This document shows positions 53,300 through 63,518 of a stretch of 64,000 nt of DNA, piece after piece. The stretch's first letter is position 1; the number at the start of each line of letters is the position of its first letter. The DNA comes from Armigeres subalbatus (taxonomy: Eukaryota > Arthropoda > Insecta > Diptera > Culicidae), in contig NW_026942490.1 in the NCBI RefSeq assembly GCF_024139115.2, positions 1 through 64,000 of the forward strand. The letters run 5' to 3'. The notes under the pieces are model-generated. The model worked only from the letters and a program-made list of their open reading frames with translations. It did not search any database and had not been told where the DNA came from. A program made the translations under genes and the position numbers.

Positions 53300-54530
53300 A
53301 ATATCCAAAAAGAAGACTGACAGCACATAACATATAGGCATCTTTGGCGTTGAATGTGGTCTTTCCATGATTTTGGAACGCTAGCGAACCTAGCGGTGGA
53401 AGTCAAGCTTTACTGAACAACGCGCATTAGACAGACCAGCATCGCATGCTTTGCTGACTCTTTGTTTCGCCTTGAATATACCAGCCCCCTGAAACGGCTG
53501 TCATCTGCATACAACATGATTGAAGCCGAAAACTTGGTGCTAAACTTGGTGCTAGCTGTCAAGCAGTGGCTTTAAGCACGGAACACAGTGACGCATGCGA
53601 CAATATCGCTCGAGAAGAAATTTAATTCGAATAAAAAATAAAGAAACAGTTTTTTTTAAGAAGCGCTAAAATATGTTTCATTAATGTATTGCAATTATCT
53701 TTCATTCGTTAATTTCAGATACACATGTTTCGTTACAGCGCAAAATTTATCAGCATTGTATTTGTCACAATAACAAATACCAAATTATTAATAATAACAA
53801 ATTTGTCAAGTCTGCCTGATACTCATATCTTTAACGGTTTGATAGATGTCTGAAGGAATTTGACAAATATTAGGCATTGTGATAAAGAGTGGGCCTTTAA
53901 TTTCTAATGCATCGTTCTGTTAAAAAAACAATTTTTTGCAAGTAGAAAGATAAGACTGCAAACCAATTAATTGATTGATCAGCAGTGATTTATTTTTCCT
54001 CCAAATTTAAGAACACTATTCTCGTTGGAATCTAAAGCAAAATAAAAAAAAAACGCTGGTATCTCCAGCAGTTTTCTGTTCATGTTTAAATTTTATTTAA
54101 ATAAATAAAATAATAATTATATATAAATAATTATTATTTATTTTGCTGCTCAGAAATGCGGCGTAATTGCAAAGTGCATTGATCCAAATTCCGTAGTTAA
54201 AATAACGCGTTCAATCGCCTAAACATACAAAATTTGAATCTCGTGATTCAATCTGCAGAAAATAGAACAACAGCTGTGCAACAGTTTTGAGCTTTCGAAT
54301 CTGAACTTGAATTAATCTGAGGCAGCTGCTGGGAGAATGCATGTTTCAGATTCATATTAAAATTAAATGCAGCAGTACAATTTGAATCACTACTAATCTG
54401 ATTTTATTCTTGGGTTACTTAGGATTCTTAAGATTAACTCATAATCGATAAAAAATTCAAATGTTATACATTTGCGACATGAGCAGTATGGTTAGGTTTC
54501 TCGTCAGCTAAAAGAACTTTTTTCCGGTGC
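53300..54530. other. No gene recognised
   Basis: AT-rich DNA. A palindromic tract AATAATTATATATAAATAATTATT lies at about 54110-54135. Nothing else is supported. Confidence 0.4.
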
Positions 54531-54538
54531 ATGAAAAC

Positions 54539-54724
54539 ATATTTTAGTTACCAGATAAACATTGTCGCTGTCGTCGCTGTCCGGAACATCTTTTGCTGGC
54601 GAGGATAGGGGATCTAAATGTCAAAATGGAAAAATACATACGATTTGACAGGTAGGTACCCAACATGTTTCGGACAGCAGAACAAAGGGAACCGAAGCGA
54701 CAATCTTATCTGGTAACTAAAATA
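54539..54724. mobile_element. 186-bp inverted-repeat MITE
   Basis: ATATTTTAGTTACCAGATAA at 54539 is exactly mirrored by TTATCTGGTAACTAAAATAT ending at 54724. The arms continue with CATTGTCGCT and AGCGACAATC. Inside, GTCCGGAACATC and ATGTTTCGGAC form a weaker inner pair. Confidence 0.8.
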
Positions 54725-54793
54725 TCTTTTGTTGCATGATCATTGGCAGCTCGATAGTTATTATTTTTAGTCTCTTGATTTTAACGCTAAGTC

Positions 54794-55032
54794 AATTCAA
54801 GACAAAATTTTCAAAACGACTTATCTGCTTTTGTAAACAAAGATTCAAACGACGATTTGACGAATCGGATAGCTCTCCCACGCAAACCAACACCATCAAC
54901 AGGTAGCGGAAACCTTCATCTACCTGTTGGTGGTACTGGTTTGCGTGGGAGAGCAATCAGATTCGTCAAATCGTCGTTTGAATCTTTGTTTACAAAAGCA
55001 TATAAGTCGTTTTGAAAATTTTGTCTTGAATT
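54794..55032. mobile_element. Rep-C: 231-bp MITE, copy 3 (AATT duplication)
   Basis: Element 54798-55028, same length and same ends (CAAGACAAAATTTTC at both termini, reversed) as at 27.2 and 34.8 kb. AATT at 54794-54797 and 55029-55032. The centre reads CAACAGGTAGCGGAAACC, slightly different from the other copies. A 76-codon plus frame starts inside it and has no independent meaning. Confidence 0.9.
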
Positions 55033-55299
55033 ATGCTTCAAAAAACTATTATTCTGTCAACACACAAATGGTCCAGTTTAAAGAAATTTTTTATCCAAAA
55101 TGCGACATCCACTTCCAGTTGGATCAGATCAAATGTAAAGAAAAAAGGTTCCAATAGTGTTTCATAAAACACCTGTCGATGACACGTACAATGACTAGAT
55201 TAATTTATCTTAGTTTCGACGCCCACATTATAGTGAGCTCAAGTTTGTAACCAAAGAGTTAATGCGTCAAGATCAAATAGTAAATGAATTAAGTTCGTC

Positions 55300-55450
55300 A
55301 ACTGAAAAGTAGTTGCTGTCTCATATCTCATAGAGGCAGTTCAATAATTATCGTATAATATAGATTTACGTTTCAATGGTTTTGGGAGGTGCATCAGCCT
55401 TTTTTAAGACTGGGTATTTTTTTAAATCTTCGAACTGGCACTTTCAAGTT
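55300..55450. repeat. Degenerate relative of the TTA-flanked MITE of 12.3 kb
   Basis: CAATGGTTTTGGGAGG, GCATCAGCC, TATTTTTTTAAATCTTCG and AACTGGCACTTTCAAG parallel GGAATTGCTGGGTGG, CACCAGCC, TTTTTTAATTTTTG and AACTGTCACTTTTAAG at 12.40-12.47 kb. The terminal part beyond AAGTTT is cut off exactly where the next TA element starts. Confidence 0.55.
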
Positions 55451-56106
55451 TAGGGTAAATGTTGCATTTTGGATCCCTAGAGGAAGTGCTATATCCGCTT
55501 ATATCTTTCAAATGAGTCGTGTGATACAGGCTAAAATCACAAAATTTCATAGATGAAAGTCTTATTTATGAAAAGGAAGTTTGAAATGAACATCGGATGT
55601 TTATAAATCGCTTAGATTTTTAACTATCTGAAATGAAAATATTCTTCGTTTTGGAAAGTGCAACATATGTTGGACCCCCAAATGTACACATTTTGGACAC
55701 CCCCCTTTTATTCTGTTCAAAAATGAATTTTCAATTTGCACAGGTCATTTGAGCTAAAGCAAAGTCTTATCTTTCGATTGACATGCATCAATGTGAAGAT
55801 TGCATCGATTTAAATTTGCAATTTCAACATGAAGTGATTGTGTTCGTTCTGAGATATTCAATGATGTATGCTTTGAAGTGTAACGCATTGTAACGCATGC
55901 CTTCTTGAAAAAAATGATTTCATCAACATTTCATCCAAATATCGTTATTTTCGCACATGAAACTAGTTAAACACATTCGCAGCAATCTTATTTACATAAA
56001 GACCATGCGGGATGCAGCAGCGGCATTGAATTTAGTTCAGATATCAATAAAATGTCAAAAGGAGGGTCCAAAATATGTAGGGGTCCAAATCAAGTTGGTT
56101 ACCCTA
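55451..56106. mobile_element. TA-flanked TIR element (652 bp)
   Basis: Left TA-GGGTAAATGTTGCATT, TTGGATCCCTA; right, reversed, TA-GGGTAACCAACTTGATTT, GGACCCCTA. About 20 of 27 terminal bases agree. TA borders lie at 55451-55452 and 56105-56106. GGACCCCC and GTCCAAAATAT words recur inside as sub-terminal repeats. No transposase frame. Confidence 0.65.
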
Positions 56107-57945
56107 ATTTTTCGGTAAATTTCCGGTCCAGGCATCCCTAAATTTTTCAAAATCGAATGATAATTGTGGTCATCTACAGCATCTTCCGAGCGCTAACGGC
56201 CGCTTATTTTGGAATGTCTAGAAGTAGTTTGATTTAAAACGGAAAACAGTACGCGGTTTGACTTTTCTCATACTGTGTATCAAGTGTGATATCACAAAAT
56301 AAAATTTGAAATCGAAAAATATTATCCTTAGACTTCCTCTTCTTCATGCAACCTTTATTCGCCAATAATGATAAATTCATGAGGATGATGATGATCGCTG
56401 CGATGACAAACGACACAAGACAAAAGTCAAATAGATTGCACCTTACCAGAACATGTAAATTGTGGCGGCTATTGAAATTAATTTATTGTTTTTTTTTTTC
56501 GGTGATAATTTCGGCTGATTTTGATGATAATTATATTGTGGCAGCTATTACCGCACGTAAAATGCTGGATAAATGAAGAAAACAGAACAATATAACTTAA
56601 GTTATCGAAATTTAAATTTTCACGATCGAAAATCATTTTGCGAAACATAATTAAATACCCGCGCGAAATATACGGTACAATATGAACGGAGCTTTAAATT
56701 TCAAGAACAGCACTAGCGCCACACCAACAAACGGTGGCTTCAAGAACTAGTGCTTGTTTCACGGGGTTGGAATATACGGGAGTGCCAGTGGATGCATAAG
56801 TTTTAGATTGCTAATGTCGTTCCTGTTCGCGTGACTAACATCTAGGTCACTTCGACCTGGCAGCCAAAGTACTGGTACTACAAGTGTCAAACCGATTTTG
56901 GTGATGAAACAAAACATGCACTACAACATGATGCATAAATTATGGCCAATTGAAGCTTGTTGAAGCATAATTTAGCAAACTAATTTAATTGACTACAGCG
57001 CCACTAGCGTTCTAATACTCATGCTTCTACTGGAGTGCCATTCGTCGATTGTTGATACACAAAAAGCCCATTTCAACTTGCAGTTTATTCTATGATGCCA
57101 ATCTGTTTTGTGTTGGCAGGATCGCCAAAATATGAGGCTCTAAATGGTCGGAACGTAATTATGACAGCACCTCTCCATGGATGCGTGTGCACGCCGGCGA
57201 GATCTGACCAGAAGAGGCATAGTCATGGCTTGCTGCTCGCCGACTGACGCACTGAGGTGTGATTCTTTAAACACACGCTGAAGGAATTTTACTCAAACTC
57301 CACATTCATCAGAATGGATATCTTCGCATATGGAAACAAAGCAGTCTTAATGACGCTGTATTCTTTATTTTATGCCTATACCAACGGGGAATCTGTGAGG
57401 CTTTCACTGCCCATGATCACATAGTTGACGTATAAGCCAAAATGACCAAAACACTCTTTTTTGCGGATATGACTTCTTCTTACGATTATACATATGCTCC
57501 ATGAAAAAAATATTCATGTTTTGTTCGGAAACATTCGAGTTATGACGATAATTTTTTTTGAAAAAATGGTCATTTGATCGCATAAGTTGACATACCTCTA
57601 TTACCTGCTGCAATATGAAGCAAAATCCGGTCTCATATTTTTTCGACATTCACGATCCACTAATTAAGAACAACATATAGGTTTTCGTTTTACTTTGTTG
57701 TATTTCAAGGCTACTTTATGATTTGGACATAACTGATTTTGTAATCCAAAATTAATATGCAAGTTACTGTGAAAGCAAGCATTTCTTGTGAAATCCACGG
57801 TATAATCCGACAAAATAAGCTTTCATCTATCGATCTATCGCCCTGGAGAAAAACGTTTGAATTCTTTTGAAGCAATATAATAATCAGTTCTATCAAAGGT
57901 AATTGCCTATTTCCGGAGATTAAACCACCCGACTTGGACGTTAAT
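56107..57945. other. Low-copy sequence, no gene recognised
   Basis: Frames up to 81 codons occur (57649-57404 minus), none with recognisable motifs. CACTAGCGCCAC and GCGCCACTAGCG words at 56712 and 56998 are the only recurrent phrases. Confidence 0.4.
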
Positions 57946-57951
57946 TTACAA

Positions 57952-58174
57952 TGTTATGAAAACTCATATGTGAATATGTACGTTATGTGGAAGATATTGA
58001 TTTGGAAAATGTATTGGAGGTAACCACTTTCCCTTCGATGGGACTCGAACCCATGACTCTACTGTAGGGTCATGGGTTCGAGTCCCATCGAAGGGAAAGT
58101 GGTTACCTCCAATACATTTTCCAAATCAATATCTTCCACATAACGTACATATTCACATATGAGTTTTCATAACA
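57952..58174. repeat. 223-bp almost perfect palindrome with a tRNA T-arm in each half
   Basis: Arms of 111 bp on either side of T58063 are reverse complements with a single visible mismatch near the centre. The outer end is TGTTATGAAAACTCATATG. Near the axis each arm contains CATGGGTTCGAGTCCCATCG, which has an RNA polymerase III B-box (GGTTCGAGTCC) and folds as a T-stem (ATGGG with CCCAT). Neither half has a D-arm or anticodon arm. It is a recent inverted duplication or a long-arm MITE. Confidence 0.9.
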
Positions 58175-58730
58175 ATATAATAATGTATGTTTGCTAAATA
58201 TTGTCGCGAAAAGTTTTGATTTTACACAATCCCGATCATTCGAAAGGAAGTCGAATTTAAAAGAAGAATGAAAATCCATTAATTATGTAACGCAATAATC
58301 AGCCATTTGTGTAACACACTTTTTTTCAGAAGCATAAATTTTGATATGTATGGGAAATCACACTTATCCAAATCCCCATTCCGTCTCTAAAGGGTAGTAA
58401 TTCATGGGTATTTTCTAAACGTGCATATAAGAACCAAAATCTAGCTTCTTTTTTGCGTGGCAGGAGAGGTCTGCGACTGAGGACTTAACACATAAGAATT
58501 AGTGCGTGTTGAATGGCTTTTTATTTGCACCTCAGCTTAATAATATTGCTATGTATATTCCGAGCACATTAACCGGGAAGAATCCTAATATATTCCACGG
58601 CTGTTATTTTAGTTTTAACAATTGCAATGCAATTCTTATTTATGTTTTTCATTACCTTACCCGGTCAGAACTGAATTATAAAACGTGATATGGTCTTTGA
58701 TGTAAGATTCAAAAGAGCAGGCAAAAATAT
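58175..58730. other. No gene recognised
   Basis: AT-rich low-copy DNA with a 60-codon frame of no recognised content. Confidence 0.35.
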
Positions 58731-58735
58731 CAACA

Positions 58736-59258
<523 letters not shown>

Positions 59259-59535
59259 ATGCATCGAAGTGTTATTTAAATATCAAGATGTTTTATGGAT
59301 AAAAACAAACTAATAGCTCGAGATATTAATTACTTCTTCCAAATACCATTAATTGATGACCTTATGATATTTCAGAGCAAATTTGAATGTTGTCGTCTGA
59401 TGTTTTGTGCTTTTATATCCTACATATAAATCAGGCCCATATCTCGTTTTGCAATCTAATCACGATTCATTTACTTTTTAGCCATCGTCGACTCGGGTAT
59501 TTTGCACCAATTGCTATGGTTATGCATAGGTATGC
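59259..59535. other. No gene recognised
   Basis: Ordinary AT-rich sequence. Confidence 0.35.
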
Positions 59536-59540
59536 ATGTT

Positions 59541-59908
59541 TAGTTTAACGGTAAAAATGAAACAAGCCTTTTTGCAATCGCCAAGCCATAAACAAATTTT
59601 AAAATTTTTGCTTTAAATTTGGTTGCAACGAGGACTTTGGCCAATAATACTTGAAAACGGTAACTGCTTGCACATTTGTTACAGAACTATTTTAATGCTG
59701 TAATTGTACCGTACGGGGATTTCAGCACCATTACAACATTATAATAGTTCTGTAACAAATGTGCAAGCAGTTACCGTTTTCAAGTATTATTGGCCAAAGT
59801 CCTCGTTCTAACCAAATTTTAAGCAAAAATGGTTCCAACCTCTATTTTAAAATTTGTTTATGGCTTGGCGTTTGCAAAAAGGTTTGTTTAATTTTTACCG
59901 TTAAACTA
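59541..59908. mobile_element. TA-flanked long-arm MITE (about 364 bp)
   Basis: TA-GTTTAACGGTAAAAAT at 59541 is mirrored by ATTTTTACCGTTAAAC-TA ending at 59908. The arms are about 150 bp long, with inner blocks CAAGCCTTTTTGCAA, GAGGACTTTGGCCAATAATA and TTGCACATTTGTTACAGAAC. The left arm has small deletions relative to the right. No coding capacity. Confidence 0.85.
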
Positions 59909-60006
59909 CCACATAATTTTAACTTTCACGGAAAGATCTTTCCCGGAACATTTCCCGGAAACTTGAATTTTTCAAAATATTTTCCTTCCTCAATCAATAC
60001 GGGACT

Positions 60007-60208
60007 GATTTGCGATTTGAGCGTAACTTATTTCGTAAACAAACATTGGAATGCAAATTCCCGATAAAGCAAACTATAGTATGCATTCGACAGATTAAGC
60101 TTTCCTCTATCAGATAAGGGAATTAGTTTTGAATAAAAACACTTACATTCTACGGAATTCATGAAACAATGTTTGTTTACAAAATAAGTTACGCCCAAAT
60201 CGCAAATC
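60007..60208. repeat. Inverted-repeat element with GATTTGCGATTTG ends
   Basis: GATTTGCGATTTGAGCGTAA and CTTATTTCGTAAACAAACA at 60007-60046 are mirrored by TGTTTGTTTACAAAATAAG and TTACGCCCAAATCGCAAATC at 60170-60208, with two or three mismatches. The 120-bp spacer is unrelated. No target duplication seen. Confidence 0.7.
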
Positions 60209-60209
60209 G

Positions 60210-60590
60210 GTTTCGAATAAATCGTTGGAATTGGAACTAACTACAATTATTCTTTAGCGCTATTAGCGCAATTCTTTAGGTTTTTACGCCATGGTATAGG
60301 AACAAACATTTCACAAAACATTTGTTTGATCGCATAAACTGTCGTATGCATATTTTGACCACTTCAATCAAAGGAATAATAATTATTCCCCGCGGACTTA
60401 AAATAACTACTAATATTGTCCATTTAGTTAAATTAGTTCATGGATTTTGTTACATCGATAGTGCTGTTGTTACGTCAACTATGAAATCATGTACAGCGGG
60501 GCCGGATCTATGGGGGGCCGGGGGGGGGGGGCGTGGCTCCGGGCCCCCACATTATAGGGACCCCCACAAATTACTGATTCTTCCCAAATA
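60210..60590. other. No gene recognised; G-rich half-element at 60498-60560
   Basis: GCGGGGCCGGATCTATGG, GGGGGCCGGGGGGGGGG and GGGCCCCCACATTATAGGG resemble one end of a hAT-type MITE with G-run interior, but no second end or duplication is found. Confidence 0.35.
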
Positions 60591-60596
60591 TTAATC

Positions 60597-60745
60597 AACT
60601 CGATTGACTCGGCTAAGTCGAGTCAAGTACGAGACACTGAAGACGGCCTTACTGTTGAGGTCGAAATACGTATCTGTCAAGATACAATTAAGTGGTGGAA
60701 TTCAATGGGATTGTATAAACTCGTCTTATGACAAGTGAAGACATT
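60597..60745. repeat. Rep-B half-element (right half)
   Basis: GAGACACTGAAGACGGCC, TTACTGTTGAGGTCGAAAT, ACGTATCTGTCAAGATAC and TGTATAAACTCGTCTTATG. Only the interior and right arm are present, starting at the palindrome centre (CGGCTAAGTCGAGTC). Confidence 0.8.
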
Positions 60746-60971
60746 CCACTAAAAAGCTCAAAATAATTTTCTTATAGGAAAGTTATATTATTTTTACTCA
60801 CTCAAAGATGTTAGCCATTTTCAATCATTTTTCTGCGGAGAAGGTTTCTGTAATTGGAAACATGCTCATGAAAAAATTGCAGCCCAGGAGACCTCTAAAA
60901 GCCATCTTGAGTCCATCGTAGCCTTTTCGATTCGATCTGATCAAGTGTTGATCAAGCCTTTACTGTAGCGC

Positions 60972-61708
60972 TACCGTCGTTCGGGGTGACATTGGGCCTA
61001 GGGGTGAGATTGGGCCAAAAACGAAACATGTTTCAACTTCTAATATCTCAGAAACTGTTACGAATTTTGATAAAAATTTCAAACGGTTCGAAATTATATT
61101 AAAATTCACGTCTAAGAAATCGCAAAACAAATTCCAAGGATTATTTGTGCTCGTACCATAATGCTTGGAATTTGAAAGTAAAACTATTGATCGAATGAAC
61201 CCGTATTAAAATAGTGTCAGTAATGCCCCACAAATCTATTTCATAACTAAATTTTAGATCGATGGATACCTGGTGATCATGTTACGATAATCTGTTTGTT
61301 GTTTTATCGAATTTTATGAATATTTATTTAGCGGTCTTGTTTTTTCGTAGCAACGAGCAATGCATGCTAAAAAGGGGCCTTTGGTTGATTTGTCATACAT
61401 AGTTGGTAAAAGCCGTAATGTAGGCAATTATTTTTATTGAATGATTGAATCGTTGCATCGTCACCGCTGAACTTTATTGTATGTGGTTTAATGTCACCCC
61501 TGTGAGGGGTGAGAATAGGCCAATTTTAAACAACATATAACTTTGATGAATTTCTCTCATTTATTATTTTTCCCAAACAGTGGTAAATTTATTGTTCAAG
61601 CTTGTATCTAACTAATTACAACTTGATTCCAATATTAACTACTAGAGCTTTGTAACATTTACTTGGAGCATACCACATGTTGGCCCAATGACACCCCCGT
61701 AGACGGTA
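60972..61708. mobile_element. TA-flanked TIR element (733 bp)
   Basis: Left TA-CCGTCGTTCGGGGTGAC, ATTGGGCC; right, reversed, TA-CCGTCTACGGGGGTGTC, ATTGGGCC. Sub-terminal words GGGGTGAGATTGGGCC and GGGGTGAGAATAGGCC are repeated inside. TA borders 60972-60973 and 61707-61708. No transposase. It ends about 140 bp before the hAT pseudogene. Confidence 0.75.
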
Positions 61709-61779
61709 TGTTAATTTCATATATTGTATAAGTTCATTTCCAGAATGTATGGGAAACATTCAGCACATTCACAGGACCG

Positions 61780-63075
61780 CGAGTCGACGAAGTACTGGAG
61801 AGAAGTTCTTAAGCGAGTTGTAATGTAATATTGTCAAGAGAATAAAAATGGCAAAGTATTATTCCATATCCGTTGATTCTTCTTCGGATGAGGCTCATAT
61901 CGACCAACTCACAATCGTTTTCAGATATATGGAAGGCACCAAGTCAGTTGAGCGGTTTTTGACATTCATTCCTAACTGTGGACACTCTGGAAAAGATATG
62001 ACAGACGCTCTGCTATCATTTTTGGAAAAACATGAGATTAAGGTCACTCCTGAGGGAATCCAAGTTTCAAAGTGCTCGCGTTTTCGGGGGCACACCACTC
62101 GATACGGAGGCGGCGCACAGCTGTCATTTATGTAGATTTAGCTGCGTCGCAGCATGTGTGAAATAATAAAAAAGAAAGTTGTGCGTTGCTTCCATACCGA
62201 GTGGTGTGCCCCCGAAAACGCGAGCATTTTGAAACTTGGATTCCGTCAGGAGTGACCTTAATATCGCCGATTTTCGCGGTGAATCGTACGATAATGCTCT
62301 GAACATGTCCGGTAAATACAAGGGCATGCAAACATTAATAATTCAGCGAAATCTTTAAGCGACTTTTGTTCCATGTTGTGCACATTCGTTGAACTTAGTT
62401 GGCAAAGCTTCTGTTGTAGCTTGTGCGGATGCTGTTAAGTTTTTCAATTTCGTCCAAAACTTGTATACTTTCTTTACAAGCTCAAATGGAAGATTTTGAC
62501 TGAAGCAATGGATAGCACTGAACGAAAGTATACGATCAAAAACATGAGCGATACGAGATGGTCTTGTCGTGCAGATGCCGTGAAGGCACTGTTATTCGGA
62601 TACTCTGCTATCAAAAATGCTTTACACACTATCTTTAACAATGACCATGAGAAAGAAATTGTTAAAAATGAAGCAACAAGCCTCCTCAAGAAAATGTCTT
62701 ATATCGAAATTGTAATTTTCACTCAGTTTTGGAATGACATTCTCGAAAGATTTAATGCGACAAACCTTATTTTATAAAATACGTCTACAACGTTTAATAC
62801 CGCTGTTAACAATTTGGTCAGCCTCAAAGAATATGTCAAATCCAAAAGGAATAAATATGAAGATTATGAATCAGCTGGTGTACAGATGTCCGGTACAGAG
62901 AAATACAACGAAGTTCGTAAAAGATCCAGAAACGAACGATTGAGTTCTCCTGCATCAACACAATCACCAGTGTTGGATTTGACTCCAAAGGAGAAATTTA
63001 GAAAGGAAGCGATAATACCTGTGATCGACAAACTCATCTTGTCTCAGAAGAACGCGCAGTTGTGTACCAAATAAT
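61780..63075 (+). pseudogene. hAT transposase pseudogene (DUF4371 type), split by a MITE
   Basis: The frame from 61848 reads AKYYSISVDSSSDEAHIDQ and LTIVFRYMEGTKSVERFL, then GKDMTDALLSFLEKHEI. This is the catalytic-core entry of ZMYM1/DUF4371-type hAT transposases, with the first RNase H-fold Asp in SVDSSSD. After the MITE it continues with FRGESYDNALNMSGKY, a TAA at 62356, VPCCAHSLNLVGKA and FFNFVQNLYTFF. From 62496 in another frame: MSDTRWSCRADAVKALL. From 62814: EYVKSKRNKYEDYESAG. The SYDNA..MSG and CCAHSLNL motifs are diagnostic. The N-terminal zinc finger and the C-terminal dimerisation segment (the hATC region) are not seen. No ATG is a supported start. Confidence 0.85.
62039..62260. 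mobile_element. Rep-D: TA-flanked palindromic MITE, copy 2, inside the hAT pseudogene
   Basis: The element 62041-62258 has ends AGGTCACTCCTGAGGG and, from the right, AGGTCACTCCTGACGG, with arms of about 80 bp containing GAATCCAAGTTTCAAA, GCTCGCGTTTTCGGGGGC and ACACCACTCG. TA stands at 62039-62040 and 62259-62260. Its removal together with one TA (220 bp) brings the transposase frame on both sides into register. Related to 11.63-11.86 kb. Confidence 0.9.
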
Positions 63076-63410
63076 TTGAAACCGTTTTGGGTTTCTGTCT
63101 AACAACAACGCAAGTTCATCGGATTTGGAATACGGATCACCGAACCTGGTAGCAGCATACCCAAAAGACTTAGAACCAGAGATAGGAAACGAGCTCATTC
63201 AACATTACATCAGGCAAATACAAATCCCAAAAAACAGCTCTGTGGAATGAAATAATTAATATTGAGCGTCTTAGGGGAAAATGTTACAAGGTTAAAATAC
63301 TTCAAATTCCATTTACTTCCGCTATATTCACTTATGTATCATCAGATACGTATTCATCAGATACGTATTTCGTTTTCTACTTGAGAACTTCTTCAGTGTT
63401 TTGTTATCGA
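63076..63410. other. End of hAT-like sequence and AT-rich DNA
   Basis: Traces of transposase may extend to about 63250, with stops in all frames. CATCAGATACGTATT is repeated in tandem at 63338-63372, and the following CGTATTTCG plus CTTCTTCAGTGTTTTG recalls the Rep-B interior. Confidence 0.35.
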
Positions 63411-63415
63411 CTCAG

Positions 63416-63518
63416 TTTGAATTGCCCGACGTTTCGGCAGGATGTATTCTGCCTTTGACTGATAATTTTCCCTTGAAAAAGGCAGAATACATCCTGCCGA
63501 AACGTCGGGCAATTCAAA
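63416..63518. repeat. Hairpin with perfect 41-bp arms
   Basis: Arms 63416-63456 and 63478-63518 are exact reverse complements (TTTGAATTGCCCGACG, TTTCGGCAGGATG...) with a 21-nt loop. The inner end CTTGAAAAAGGC and the CCGAAACGTCGGG word reappear at 48.8 kb. The 67-codon plus frame crosses the hairpin. Confidence 0.85.

Noticed and set aside
58020..58110. tRNA gene suggested by GGTTCGAGTCCC
   Set aside because: Only the T-arm is present in each palindrome half; no D-arm, anticodon arm or paired acceptor stem could be found.
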